Shown: positions 16,757-25,743 of the stretch, piece after piece
How the letters are laid out: the number at the start of each line of letters is the position of its first letter
How positions within the stretch are numbered: the stretch's first letter is position 1
Origin: Pedobacter insulae
Lineage (GTDB): Bacteria > Bacteroidota > Bacteroidia > Sphingobacteriales > Sphingobacteriaceae
Assembly (NCBI RefSeq): GCF_900113525.1
Contig: NZ_FOPP01000003.1
Location: 372,001-436,000 of the forward strand
DNA length: 64,000 nucleotides
Reading direction: 5' to 3'
Program-made: the position numbers and the translations under genes
Notes under the pieces: model-generated
Database searches by the model: none
Told to the model about the DNA's origin: nothing
Seen by the model: only the letters and a program-made list of their open reading frames with translations

Positions 16757-17118
16757 GTAAAATCAATATATATCTTATATTTATTAAAGAAATTAAAATC
16801 TCTTCACCAACTGTACCAACCTTTTAGTTAGTTTGTTCAAAAGTTTCCCGATTTTTCTCCTAAAAAGCACCTGCATTTTACCACAACAAGCACTGCTATT
16901 CATTAGGATTAATATCAAGCCGATAAAATGCTATTACGAAACTGTTAAGTACTGATTATCAATCAGTAACTCTTATTATTTACTGCGGAATAAGCGTATC
17001 AAAAACTTCATAATCTATTAAAAATCAAACATTTATCAGTGCTAAAGAGGGAGCATTAGCTAGATTTTAACGTAAAATCCAATTAATTTAGCGGTTTACT
17101 ATGCAAAATATATAATTG
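16757..17118. other. 362-bp intergenic region before the GH3 gene, with a palindrome
   Basis: No ORF or RNA gene seen. A short inverted repeat, TACTGATT-ATC-AATCAGTA (16950-16968), lies about 150 bp upstream of the glucosidase start and has the shape of a regulator binding site. No clear TAnnTTTG promoter was found. Confidence 0.45.
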
Positions 17119-19437
17119 ATGATGAAGTTTAAATATTACAGCTTTTCCTTATTGCTTATTATAACAAGTTTCCAAACGCTCGCGCAAAAGACAAAGCCTA
17201 CTACTCCCCTACAACAAAAGGTTGATGCCTTAATGGCAAGGATGACTTTAGCAGAAAAGGTTGGTCAGATGGCACAGATTACTTTAGATGTGATAGGCAA
17301 AGGAAAAGATCGCTTCAGCAGCGACGAGCCTTTTACGCTTGATGATAAAGCCTTGGAAAAAGCTTTGGTTCAATACAAATTGGGATCTGTTTTAAATACT
17401 TCAAATAATAGAGCCAGAACACCCCAAGTATGGTTCAATATCATCGACAAAATTCAAAAGACCGCAATGTCTAAAAATAAGAATGGTATTCCGGTTTTAT
17501 ATGGAATTGATGCTATTCATGGGGAAACCTACACCGCCGGAGCAACGATGTTTCCGCAGCAAATTGGTCAAGCGGCAACATTTAATCGTGTTTTAGTCAG
17601 ACAAGGTGCCGAAATCACAGCGTATGAAACCCGCGCAAGTTCTATTCCATGGGCATTTTCTCCCTTGCTTGATCTAGGTGCCGATCCTCGTTTCCCTCGC
17701 CAATGGGAGAGCTTTGGCGAAGATCCTTATGTGGTTTCGGAGTTGGGAATACAAATGGTTAAAGGATTGGAAGGTGAAAATAATGAGATATCCAATCCTT
17801 ATAAAGTAGCTAGTTCAATTAAACATTTCTTAGGATATCAGGTACCCCTTTCGGGCAAAGACAGGACACCTGCGGTTATATCGGACCAAGCATTAATAGC
17901 ATATCATTTACCTTCTTTTAAAGCAGCAATTAAAGCGGGGGCTAAAACGATCATGATTAATTCTGGTTTAATTAATGGTGTTCCCGTGCATGCAAATTAC
18001 AAATTATTAACTAAACTTTTGAAAGGGGACCTTGGCTTTAATGGCTTGGTCATTACCGATTGGGGTGATATCGAAAATCTGCATACCAGAGATCATGTGG
18101 CAAAAGACCATAAGGAGGCAGTTAAGATTGCTATTAATGCTGGAATTGACATGAGTATGATTGCTTATAACTATGAGCCATTTTGCGATAATCTAATTGC
18201 CCTGGTTAAAGAAGGAAAAGTAAAACAGGAACGCATTGATGATGCCGTTAGAAGAATTTTAACGCTAAAATTTGAACTAGATCTTTTCAATAGGCCAACT
18301 ACACACATTAGGGATTATCCTGAGTTTGGGAGTAAGAAGTTTGAACAAGCCGCACAAAATACTGCGGCAGAATCAATCACCTTATTGAAAAATTCCAACA
18401 ATGTGCTACCCTTAAATAAGTCTTCAAAAATTTTAGTTACCGGCCCAAATGCGAATTCAATGAGGACATTGAATGGCGCTTGGACCTATTCCTGGCAAGG
18501 GGAGAAAGTTGAAGAATTTGCCGGTCAATACAACACCATTTTAGAGGCCATGCAAAACAAGATAGGAAAAGAAAATGTTTCCTTTGTTCCGGGGGTGAGT
18601 TATAAAATGGATGGAAAATATTGGGAAGAATATAGTGATCAGATGGAAGAAGCGATTGCAGCAGCCCAAAATGCAGATGTCGTTTTACTATGTCTAGGAG
18701 AAAACTCCTATACAGAAACACCAGGGAATTTAAGCGACCTTTACCTAAGTGACCTTCAAACCGAGTTTGCCCAAAAGCTTGCTGCCACTGGAAAAACAAT
18801 CATCTTGATTTTAAATGAGGGTCGGCCAAGGGTAATTAGCAAATTCGAAAAGAAAATGAATGCTATTATTCAAACTTATCTACCTGGGAACTTTGGCGGC
18901 AATGCATTGGTCGATATTTTATATGGTGACGTTAATCCTTCAGGCAGACTGCCATATACCTATCCCCAATACCCAAATGCCTTATTTACTTATTACCATA
19001 AGCCATCTGAAGCCAGAGAAACAACTGAAGGAGTATACAATTACGATGCGGACTATAACCCACAATATCAATTTGGACACGGTTTAAGTTATACAACTTT
19101 TAAATACAGCGATATTAAATTAAGTAACAACATTCTTAAAAAAGGAGAGAATTTGACCATTACTGTTAACATTACCAATACAGGAAAAGTAAGTGGCAAA
19201 GAGGCTGTATTATTATACATTTCCGACTTAGTTGCTAATGATATTAGTCCGGATGTTAAAAGATTAAGAGGGTTCGAAAAAATTGAACTTAAGGCAGGAG
19301 AAACGAAAACGGTTAGTTTTAAAATAAACTCAGACAATATAGCGTATGTAAACCCCGCTAATAAATGGGTTACAGAAGCAGGAGAATTCTCTGTTCAATT
19401 GGCCGATAAAAAAATAAAATTTAACTATGAACAATAA
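17119..19437 (+). CDS. bglX: Glycoside hydrolase family 3 beta-glucosidase (BglX-like)
   Basis: 772 aa from ATG 17119 (17122 is equally possible). A signal peptide (YYSFSLLLIITSFQTLAQ) sends it to the periplasm. The N-terminal barrel has LYGIDAIHGETY, SIKHFLGYQ and the nucleophile Asp314 in GFNGLVITDWGDIENL. The second domain begins near ESITLLKNSNNVLPL, and a fibronectin-III-like C-terminal domain (SGKEAVLLYISD) follows. It releases glucose from short beta-glucosides. The GH30 gene overlaps its stop by 11 bp, so the two enzymes are made together. Confidence 0.95.
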   Translation: MMKFKYYSFSLLLIITSFQTLAQKTKPTTPLQQKVDALMARMTLAEKVGQMAQITLDVIGKGKDRFSSDEPFTLDDKALEKALVQYKLGSVLNTSNNRARTPQVWFNIIDKIQKTAMSKNKNGIPVLYGIDAIHGETYTAGATMFPQQIGQAATFNRVLVRQGAEITAYETRASSIPWAFSPLLDLGADPRFPRQWESFGEDPYVVSELGIQMVKGLEGENNEISNPYKVASSIKHFLGYQVPLSGKDRTPAVISDQALIAYHLPSFKAAIKAGAKTIMINSGLINGVPVHANYKLLTKLLKGDLGFNGLVITDWGDIENLHTRDHVAKDHKEAVKIAINAGIDMSMIAYNYEPFCDNLIALVKEGKVKQERIDDAVRRILTLKFELDLFNRPTTHIRDYPEFGSKKFEQAAQNTAAESITLLKNSNNVLPLNKSSKILVTGPNANSMRTLNGAWTYSWQGEKVEEFAGQYNTILEAMQNKIGKENVSFVPGVSYKMDGKYWEEYSDQMEEAIAAAQNADVVLLCLGENSYTETPGNLSDLYLSDLQTEFAQKLAATGKTIILILNEGRPRVISKFEKKMNAIIQTYLPGNFGGNALVDILYGDVNPSGRLPYTYPQYPNALFTYYHKPSEARETTEGVYNYDADYNPQYQFGHGLSYTTFKYSDIKLSNNILKKGENLTITVNITNTGKVSGKEAVLLYISDLVANDISPDVKRLRGFEKIELKAGETKTVSFKINSDNIAYVNPANKWVTEAGEFSVQLADKKIKFNYEQ

Positions 19438-20881
19438 GCTGCTACTTCCAACATTTTGTGTATTCACCATTATTGCCGTTTCTTGTGCCTGTAAAAAAGG
19501 AACGAAACCTACATCTAAAAACGAAACGCCACCTATTGAGGTTCCACAATTAGCGAGTGATGTTAGCTTATGGTTAACTAAAGCCGATCGATCTGCCTTA
19601 TTGGCAAAGCAAAATGTTGCACTGAATTTTACGGCTGGCAATAATGCAAATGCTACAATTGAGGTCGACGAATCGCAGGTTTATCAATCCATAGATGGAT
19701 TTGGCTACACCTTAACCGGAGGAAGCGCCACCTTGATAAATAATTTAGGGGCAACTGAAAAAGATGCGTTAATTAAGGAATTATTCTCCACAGAAGAGGG
19801 GGCAATAGGTGTTAGTTATTTAAGAGTTAGCATTGGAGCTTCAGATTTAAGTGCAAATGTTTTTACTTATAATGAAAGGCCTTTGGGGCAAACTGACGAA
19901 AACCAAGATAACTTTTCTATACAAGTGGAGAAGGCTGATCTAATCCCCGTGCTAAAAAAAATCTTAGCAGTTAATCCCACAATAAAGATTTTAGGGTCGC
20001 CATGGACCGCCCCTACTTGGATGAAAAACAATAAAGCTTTCAAAGGCGGGAGTTTATTACCAGCATATTATCAATCTTACGCAAAATACTTCGTAAAATA
20101 TATTCAGGCTATGAAAGCTGAGGGGATTATCATAGATGCTATAACTATTCAAAATGAACCGCTACACCCTGGAAATACACCAAGTATGTTTATGGAGGCT
20201 GCAGAGCAAGCAGCTTTTATTAAAACTGCCTTGGGGCCTGCATTTGAAGCGGAGGGTATTAAGACTAAAATAATATTGTATGATCATAATGCTGATAGGC
20301 CAGATTACCCAATGTCTATTTTAGCGGATCCTGTGGCGAATGCGTATGTGGATGGATCGGCCTTTCATTTATATGGCGGTAATATTTCGGCCTTGTCCAC
20401 TGTTCATAATGCCTATCCCACAAAGCATATCTATTTTACTGAGCAATGGGTTGGGGGTCCAGGAAATTTTGCAGAGGATTTAAAATGGCATATTTCTACA
20501 CTAATTGTGGGTGCTACAAGGAATTGGAGTCGAAATGTGTTAGAATGGAACCTGGCTGCAGATGCAAATTATAATCCTCATACCCCAGATGGTGGCTGCA
20601 CTACCTGCTTGGGAGCCATTACTATTGCTCCAGCAATTAGCAGAAATGTTGCTTATTATGTTATTGCGCACGCATCGAAATTTGTTAAACCAGGTTCTGT
20701 GCGCATAGGATCGCCAATCGTCGGAACACTTAGCAATGTGGCTTTTAAAACACCAGATGGCAAAAAAGTACTGATAGTGATGAATACGAGTTCAGATTCT
20801 CAAAATTTCAACATCAAACATAGCGGAAAAATAGTAACCAGTAGTTTACCGGGGGGCGCTGTAGGCACCTACGTTTGGTAA
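19427..20881 (+). CDS. Glycoside hydrolase family 30 lipoprotein
   Basis: 484 aa. The N-terminus is a lipoprotein signal (IIAVSCAC; Cys20 the likely lipidated residue), so it is probably an outer-membrane lipoprotein. The GH30 barrel has SIDGFGYTLTGGSA, the acid/base Glu244 in ITIQNEPLHPGN and the nucleophile Glu339 in IYFTEQWVGG, then the C-terminal beta domain (KFVKPGSVRIGS). GH30 includes glucosylceramidases and endo-beta-1,6-glucanases; pairing with a GH3 enzyme by an 11-bp overlap favours beta-1,6-glucan breakdown, which is an inference. No SusC/SusD genes are adjacent. Confidence 0.93.
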   Translation: MNNKLLLPTFCVFTIIAVSCACKKGTKPTSKNETPPIEVPQLASDVSLWLTKADRSALLAKQNVALNFTAGNNANATIEVDESQVYQSIDGFGYTLTGGSATLINNLGATEKDALIKELFSTEEGAIGVSYLRVSIGASDLSANVFTYNERPLGQTDENQDNFSIQVEKADLIPVLKKILAVNPTIKILGSPWTAPTWMKNNKAFKGGSLLPAYYQSYAKYFVKYIQAMKAEGIIIDAITIQNEPLHPGNTPSMFMEAAEQAAFIKTALGPAFEAEGIKTKIILYDHNADRPDYPMSILADPVANAYVDGSAFHLYGGNISALSTVHNAYPTKHIYFTEQWVGGPGNFAEDLKWHISTLIVGATRNWSRNVLEWNLAADANYNPHTPDGGCTTCLGAITIAPAISRNVAYYVIAHASKFVKPGSVRIGSPIVGTLSNVAFKTPDGKKVLIVMNTSSDSQNFNIKHSGKIVTSSLPGGAVGTYVW

Positions 20882-20927
20882 AGCAAACATTTGCTAAAAT
20901 TTATTGTTGGTATATAAAAATTCGCGA

Positions 20928-21374
20928 ATGAAATTACATCAATACTTACCATTTGCCATAATTGGCATTTTTTCCGCCTGTCAGCCTCGAGAAAGTAAGA
21001 CTGTCGATCATAAGACACCTTCCACCACCAAGCAGTCTTGTTATGCCTATTTTAATAATAAAGACACCGCTAGTTTAACCATCATCACTAGTGGACACGT
21101 TATTACGGGTGAATTAAGTTATCGGCTATTTGAAAAAGATGGCAACAAAGGCACTATGAAAGGAGAAATGAGAGGAGATACCCTAGTTGCTGATTACCTT
21201 TTCGACTCAGAAGGAAGACAATCAACCCGGCAGGTTGCATTTCTTAAAAAGGGTGGGAAATTGCTTGAGGGCTATGGAGAAATAACTGAGAAGCAGGGTA
21301 AAATTATTTTTAACGACATTTCAACACTGAAATTTGGAGATGGGATTATATTTACTGAAGTAAATTGTCAATAA
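20928..21374 (+). CDS. Small lipoprotein of unknown function
   Basis: 148 aa from ATG 20928; the longer frame begins at TTG. Lipoprotein signal MKLHQYLPFAIIGIFSAC. The mature part looks like a small beta-barrel or sandwich (SLTIITSGHVITGELSYRLF, GTMKGEMRGDTLVADYLF, QVAFLKKGGKLLEGYGEI), a pattern seen in many Bacteroidota lipoproteins. It follows the GH30 gene by 46 bp and may share its transcript. A hairpin terminator follows. Function unknown. Confidence 0.7.
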   Translation: MKLHQYLPFAIIGIFSACQPRESKTVDHKTPSTTKQSCYAYFNNKDTASLTIITSGHVITGELSYRLFEKDGNKGTMKGEMRGDTLVADYLFDSEGRQSTRQVAFLKKGGKLLEGYGEITEKQGKIIFNDISTLKFGDGIIFTEVNCQ

Positions 21375-21380
21375 AAAACG

Positions 21381-21413
21381 ATGCCCCAAACAGCTATAAG
21401 CTATATGGGGCAT
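21381..21413 (+). terminator. Hairpin terminator between convergent genes
   Basis: ATGCCCCA (21381-21388) pairs with TGGGGCAT (21406-21413), 17-nt loop, flanked by A runs on the left and TTTT on the right, so it may serve both strands. Confidence 0.65.
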
Positions 21414-21434
21414 TTTACTGAGCATTTTAAACTA

Positions 21435-21902
21435 CTATTTTTTAACTTTTGGGGTTAGCTGATCCCATTGGGATACTAGCTTAGTGTAATGATCAATATA
21501 AATCTGATTTTCATCTTTTGTTAATTTCTTTCCCCATGTTGAAGCTGACTCCACCCATTTCCAATATTCAGCAGTTACATCCTTTATTTTTACAGCATCC
21601 TTGCTATTTATAGCTGCGATATAAGCTTGTTTAATCGGCTCAAATTTCTCAAAGCCTTCATTTACTTCCTCACTAGAAAACTGTGGCGTTTTTACTTTAA
21701 CAGTTGGAGAAACATCCAAGATAGACTTAACCTTGTTTTCCGATGTTGTTTTGGCTTGTGTCGCAGTTGTGTCAATTACCTGAGAGTCTGGTTTAGTTGA
21801 ATCAGCATCAGATTCTGCAGTTCCTTTTTGATTACTCTGGCAAGAAATGATTGTTGTAGCAAGAAAACTTATCGCTACTAGTGAAAATAATACTTTTTTC
21901 AT
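21435..21902 (-). CDS. Small lipoprotein of unknown function
   Basis: 155 aa. Lipoprotein signal MKKVLFSLVAISFLATTIISC, then a low-complexity Asp/Ser/Thr linker (ESDADSTKPDSQVIDTT) and a helical C-terminal part (FEKFEPIKQAYIAAINSKDA, EYWKWVESASTWGKKL). It is probably tethered to the outer membrane with the helical domain in the periplasm. No family is recognised. A well-formed promoter lies at 21932-21961, so it is a separate transcription unit. Confidence 0.7.
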   Translation of the reverse strand: MKKVLFSLVAISFLATTIISCQSNQKGTAESDADSTKPDSQVIDTTATQAKTTSENKVKSILDVSPTVKVKTPQFSSEEVNEGFEKFEPIKQAYIAAINSKDAVKIKDVTAEYWKWVESASTWGKKLTKDENQIYIDHYTKLVSQWDQLTPKVKK

Positions 21903-21931
21903 GTGCTTATAATCTATTAAATTAATTTTTG

Positions 21932-21961
21932 CAAAAATACTTATTTGTTAAAATTTTTCAA
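21932..21961 (-). promoter_or_regulatory. Bacteroidota-type promoter for the 21435 lipoprotein gene
   Basis: On the minus strand TTG (21961-21959), 19-nt spacer, TATTTTTG (21939-21932), matching the TTG / TAnnTTTG consensus. Transcription would begin about 24 nt before the ATG. The -33 part lies within the last codons of the pseudouridine synthase gene. Confidence 0.65.
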
Positions 21962-22634
21962 ATCTTTCCCAAAAACCATCAATAGGTAGGGGTGCAAAAA
22001 TTTTAACAGGTTCTTTCTGAACCGGATGAACAAATTCTAATCTTCTGGCATGTAAACAGATGCTTCCTTTTCTACTTCCGCGAGGGTATCCATATTTATT
22101 ATCGCCAACAATCGGACAATCCATGGTAGAAAGTTGAACCCTTATCTGATGTGATCTACCAGTTAACGGATTAACCTGAAGTAAATAAAAACCCCCTACT
22201 TCTCCGATCAATTTGTAGTCGAGTTCTGAGCGCTGACTTCCAACAACTTCTTGGCTATAAGCGGTGACCAAGTTCTTTTTTGGGTTTTTAATTAGCCAGT
22301 GAACCAATTTACCTGCCGTTAGCGCTGGTTTATTGCGCACCACGGCAAAGTAGGTTTTACTAACTTCCCTGTTTTTAAAAATGGCGTTCATCCTTTCTAG
22401 GGCCTTGCTTGTTTTCGCAAAGAGAATTACCCCGCTTACGGGCCTGTCCAGTCGATGCACCACCCCTAAAAAAGCACCGTTTGGTTTATTGTATTTCGCA
22501 GCTATGTATTTTTTCACCTTCTCATCTAATGGCTCATCGCCTGTTTCATCAATTTGAACAATGTCACCCGACCGTTTATTAATAGCGATTAAGTGATTGT
22601 CTTCATATAATATGTCTGCTTCAGTAATTGGCAT
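21948..22634 (-). CDS. RluA-family 23S rRNA/tRNA pseudouridine synthase
   Basis: 228 aa: catalytic domain only, with no S4 domain, as in the RluA/TruC-like short members. Catalytic Asp63 is in VVHRLDRPVSGVILFAK; other motifs are YFAVVRNKP, LVTAYSQ, LLQVNPLTGRSHQIRVQL and GDNKYGYPRG. It isomerises a uridine to pseudouridine in a structured RNA; the exact site cannot be told from sequence. panB follows on the same strand after the site 22663-22674. Confidence 0.92.
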   Translation of the reverse strand: MPITEADILYEDNHLIAINKRSGDIVQIDETGDEPLDEKVKKYIAAKYNKPNGAFLGVVHRLDRPVSGVILFAKTSKALERMNAIFKNREVSKTYFAVVRNKPALTAGKLVHWLIKNPKKNLVTAYSQEVVGSQRSELDYKLIGEVGGFYLLQVNPLTGRSHQIRVQLSTMDCPIVGDNKYGYPRGSRKGSICLHARRLEFVHPVQKEPVKIFAPLPIDGFWERFEKF

Positions 22635-22655
22635 CTATAACTAGTTAATTTTCGA

Positions 22656-22674
22656 ATTAGCTGATTAGCTAATC
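22656..22674. repeat. TTAGCTAA-type palindromic repeat
   Basis: Two 8-nt units (TTAGCTGA, TTAGCTAA) in tandem contain the exact 12-bp palindrome GATTAGCTAATC (22663-22674) at the end of panB. The same core forms the hairpin at 63941-63977. Confidence 0.45.
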
Positions 22675-23488
22675 AATATTGTTCCTTTTCATTAGGAAAA
22701 TCATTTCCTTTTACATCATCGATATAAGCTTTTGCAGCTCCTAAAATCCCATCGTATAAATTTATATACTGACGCAAAAAACGAGGTTTAAATCCTTTTG
22801 TTAATCCAATCATGTCATTAACAACTAAAACTTGCCCATCGCAATCTGCTCCAGCTCCTATCCCTATGGTTGGAATATTTACACTCTTAGTTACCTCATT
22901 TGCTAATTTTGCTGGAATTTTCTCTAGCACAACAGCAAAGCAGCCAGCATCTTGTAAGGCTAAAATATCCGCTTTCAATTTATTAGCTTCTTCTTCATCC
23001 TTTGCTCTAACGGTATAAGTGCCAAATTTATAAATAGATTGAGGGGTCAAACCCAGATGTCCCATTACGGGAATTCCAGCAGTAATAATCCGCTGAATTG
23101 ATTCGCACACCTCACTCCCCCCTTCCAGCTTAACGCCGTGTGCACCAGATTCTTTCATGATCCTTATTGCAGAATTTAATGCTTCTTTCGAATTCCCTTG
23201 GTAAGAACCAAAAGGCAAATCAACTACTACAAAAGCCCGATTCGCTCCACGCACTACCCCTTGTGCGTGGTAAATCATTTGATCTAACGTAATAGGCAGC
23301 GTAGTTTCATGCCCAGCCATCACATTTGAAGCTGAATCACCAACTAATAAAACATCTAAACCTGCATCATCCAAAATAGTTGCCATTGAATAATCATATG
23401 CAGTGAGCATAGCAATTTTTTCTCCACGCTGCTTCATCTCTTGCAAGATATGGGTGGTTACTCTTTTTATTTCCTTATTTACAGACAT
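22673..23488 (-). CDS. panB: 3-methyl-2-oxobutanoate hydroxymethyltransferase
   Basis: 271 aa from ATG 23488, which matches the family N-terminus [13 protein letters not shown]; the open frame reaches 23596 but the extra 36 residues are not protein-like. The enzyme makes ketopantoate for pantothenate and coenzyme A. Seen: [17 protein letters not shown], the metal ligand Asp in [26 protein letters not shown], Glu in HGVKLEGG and [10 protein letters not shown] -7 motif (TAATTTTG on the minus strand, 23506-23513) lies 17 nt before the chosen start. panC and panD are not adjacent. Confidence 0.95.
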   Translation of the reverse strand: MSVNKEIKRVTTHILQEMKQRGEKIAMLTAYDYSMATILDDAGLDVLLVGDSASNVMAGHETTLPITLDQMIYHAQGVVRGANRAFVVVDLPFGSYQGNSKEALNSAIRIMKESGAHGVKLEGGSEVCESIQRIITAGIPVMGHLGLTPQSIYKFGTYTVRAKDEEEANKLKADILALQDAGCFAVVLEKIPAKLANEVTKSVNIPTIGIGAGADCDGQVLVVNDMIGLTKGFKPRFLRQYINLYDGILGAAKAYIDDVKGNDFPNEKEQY

Positions 23489-23505
23489 GTGCTTTGATTT
23501 GAGTA

Positions 23506-23513
23506 CAAAATTA
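23506..23513 (-). promoter_or_regulatory. Candidate -7 box for panB
   Basis: TAATTTTG on the minus strand fits TAnnTTTG and would place the transcript start about 12 nt before the ATG at 23488. No matching -33 TTG was found. It supports the short panB start over the longer frame. Confidence 0.4.
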
Positions 23514-23642
23514 GGTTTTAGAATTGAGATTTTTGTGTTAAAGCGAAAAGCGTTTTGTAAGGAGATTTTTAACTGCAATACAATTAATCGTCGCAATACC
23601 GGAAGTACACCGAACGCTCAACGAAAAAAAACATCTTTTCTC

Positions 23643-23672
23643 TTGAGAAACACTTAAAATTCTATATCTTTG
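23643..23672 (+). promoter_or_regulatory. Strong Bacteroidota-type promoter for carA
   Basis: TTG (23643-23645), a 19-nt spacer and TATCTTTG (23665-23672): a full match to the Bacteroidota sigma-A consensus. Transcription would start near 23678-23680, giving a leader of about 140 nt before carA. Confidence 0.75.
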
Positions 23673-23681
23673 TATCCTGAA

Positions 23682-23828
23682 ATGAATGAGTTCAATCAGC
23701 GTTACTTATCTCCGAATCAAAAGGGCTTAACCGTTCCCAATTTTCATTTTTTACGGAATCCATCAAACATTTTCTCTGGCGAGAAACAATTATTTACATT
23801 GAAAATTTATCGTAATACACATGACTAA
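23682..23828 (+). CDS. Possible 48-codon leader ORF upstream of carA
   Basis: An ATG at 23682, about ten bases after the -7 box, opens a frame of 48 codons (MNEFNQRYLSPNQKGL...) that ends TAA at 23826-23828, overlapping the first codons of carA (ATGACTAA). The predicted transcript would therefore begin with this ORF and run straight into carA. It could couple translation of carA to that of the leader or simply be an open stretch by chance. I recognise no motif and no run of pyrimidine-pathway codons. Confidence 0.35.
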   Translation: MNEFNQRYLSPNQKGLTVPNFHFLRNPSNIFSGEKQLFTLKIYRNTHD

Positions 23829-24933
23829 CTACACCAAGTTACCTGCAATATTGTTATTGGCCGACGGCACTGTTTTCTATGGCAAAGCTGCCGGAAAAAT
23901 CGGCACAACAACTGGGGAAATCTGCTTCAATACTGGGATGACAGGTTATCAGGAAGTTTTCACCGACCCATCTTATTATGGGCAAATTATGGTAACAACC
24001 AATGCTCATATTGGCAATTATGGAATGCACAAAGATGAAATAGAATCTGGATCTATTAAGATTGCTGGCCTGGTTTGTAAAAATTACAACATTATATACA
24101 GCAGAAAAGAAGCAACAGAATCTATACAAGATAATTTTCAGAATGAAAACATTGTGGGTATTTCTGAAATAGATACCCGTGCCTTAGTTCGTCATATTAG
24201 AAATAAAGGTGCAATGAATGCCATTATTTCTTCTGAGATCACAGATTTACAAGAATTAAAAAAACAGTTAGCTGCAGTTCCTTCTATGGATGGATTGGAA
24301 CTTTCATCACAAGTTTCTACTACAGAACCTTATTATTATGGAAACCCGGATGCCAGCTATAAAATAGCAGCCCTAGATTTGGGAATTAAGAAAAATATCT
24401 TAAGAAATTTCGACGATAGAGATATCTATGTAAAAGTATATCCGGCTAAAACTACCTTTGCCGAAATGGATAAATGGGGAGCGAATGGATATTTTATTTC
24501 CAATGGCCCTGGTGATCCCGCAGCAATGCCTTATGCAATAGAAACTGTTAAATCAATCCTAGACGCGAATAAACCTATGTTTGGCATCTGTTTGGGACAT
24601 CAATTACTAGCCGAAGCTAATGGAATTGGCACAATGAAGATGTTCAATGGCCATAGAGGATTAAATCACCCGGTAAAAAACATTATCAAAAATCATTGTG
24701 AAGTAACTTCTCAAAATCATGGTTTTGGCGTAATACCTGAAGAGGTAAGAAAATCTGACAAAGTAGAAATTACACATATTAACTTAAACGACGATTCTAT
24801 TGAAGGCATACGCGTAAAGGGCAAGAAAGCATTTTCGGTTCAATATCATCCTGAATCTTCTCCAGGTCCTCACGACTCTCGTTATTTATTTGATGACTTT
24901 GTTGATTTGGTTAAGGGTAAGCTTGCTTGGTAG
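23821..24933 (+). CDS. carA: Carbamoyl-phosphate synthase small (glutaminase) subunit
   Basis: 370 aa. Supplies ammonia from glutamine for carbamoyl phosphate, the precursor of pyrimidines and arginine. The N-terminal domain has ADGTVFYGKAAG and FNTGMTGYQEVFTDPSY; the class I amidotransferase domain has SNGPGDP, nucleophile Cys257 in GICLGHQLLAEA, and His343 and Glu345 in QYHPESSPGP. The large subunit gene carB is not next to it: an ABC transporter follows after 33 bp. A long leader with a possible leader ORF lies upstream. Confidence 0.97.
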   Translation: MTNYTKLPAILLLADGTVFYGKAAGKIGTTTGEICFNTGMTGYQEVFTDPSYYGQIMVTTNAHIGNYGMHKDEIESGSIKIAGLVCKNYNIIYSRKEATESIQDNFQNENIVGISEIDTRALVRHIRNKGAMNAIISSEITDLQELKKQLAAVPSMDGLELSSQVSTTEPYYYGNPDASYKIAALDLGIKKNILRNFDDRDIYVKVYPAKTTFAEMDKWGANGYFISNGPGDPAAMPYAIETVKSILDANKPMFGICLGHQLLAEANGIGTMKMFNGHRGLNHPVKNIIKNHCEVTSQNHGFGVIPEEVRKSDKVEITHINLNDDSIEGIRVKGKKAFSVQYHPESSPGPHDSRYLFDDFVDLVKGKLAW

Positions 24934-24966
24934 TCCATAATTCTAATGATTTTTTAATCCTAGTTT

Positions 24967-25728
24967 ATGAACAAGGTAATTATTGACGTAAAAAATCTCG
25001 TAAAAAATTATGATGATTTTAAAGCTGTTCAAGGATTAAGTTTTGAGGTTTATGAAAACGAAATTTTTGGATTATTAGGTCCCAATGGCGCTGGAAAAAC
25101 TACCACTTTAGAAATAATTGAAACCCTCCGTCAAAAAACTTCTGGAGAAGTAACAGTAGATGGTTTTTCTATCGATAAGGATGCGAGTGCTATAAAACGA
25201 ATTATTGGAGTTCAACTACAAGCAGCGGGATATTACCCCAATTTAAACCTAGTAGAGCTATTGGAGCTCTTTTCCGGCTTGTACGGTGTGATGGTGAATC
25301 CTATGGAAATGCTTGAAAAAGTAAACTTACAGGAAAAAGCAAAAGCAAAATATAAAGCGCTGTCTGGCGGCCAAAAACAACGTTTTTCCATCGCTACAAC
25401 CCTGATTAATTCACCTAAAATTATATTCTTAGATGAGCCAACAACTGGCTTAGACCCTCAGGCAAGGAGAAATTTATGGGACTTAATTACCCAAATACGG
25501 GATAACGGTACAACAGTGGTAATCACTACACATTATATGGATGAAGCAGAACAGTTGTGTGATAGGGTTGCCTTTGTAGAGCGGGGACAAATTATTGCGT
25601 TAGACACACCTGATCAGTTAATTGATAATTTGATTGCGAATGGTTTTGAAAGAAAAAAAGAAGTGAAAAAAGCCAATTTGGAGGATGTATTCATCAACCT
25701 CACTGGAAAAGAGTGGAGAGAAAATTAA
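24967..25728 (+). CDS. ABC-2 type exporter ATPase
   Basis: 253 aa. Complete ATPase: Walker A GPNGAGKT (38-45), Q-loop region VQLQAAGYYP, signature LSGGQKQRF, Walker B IIFLDEPTTGLD and the switch His in ITTHYMDE. It belongs to the DrrA/NatA-like group that exports small molecules or lipids. It is followed after 15 bp by its permease, and the pair is a typical two-gene exporter. Substrate unknown. Confidence 0.93.
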   Translation: MNKVIIDVKNLVKNYDDFKAVQGLSFEVYENEIFGLLGPNGAGKTTTLEIIETLRQKTSGEVTVDGFSIDKDASAIKRIIGVQLQAAGYYPNLNLVELLELFSGLYGVMVNPMEMLEKVNLQEKAKAKYKALSGGQKQRFSIATTLINSPKIIFLDEPTTGLDPQARRNLWDLITQIRDNGTTVVITTHYMDEAEQLCDRVAFVERGQIIALDTPDQLIDNLIANGFERKKEVKKANLEDVFINLTGKEWREN

Positions 25729-25743
25729 ATTATAACAAAGAAA

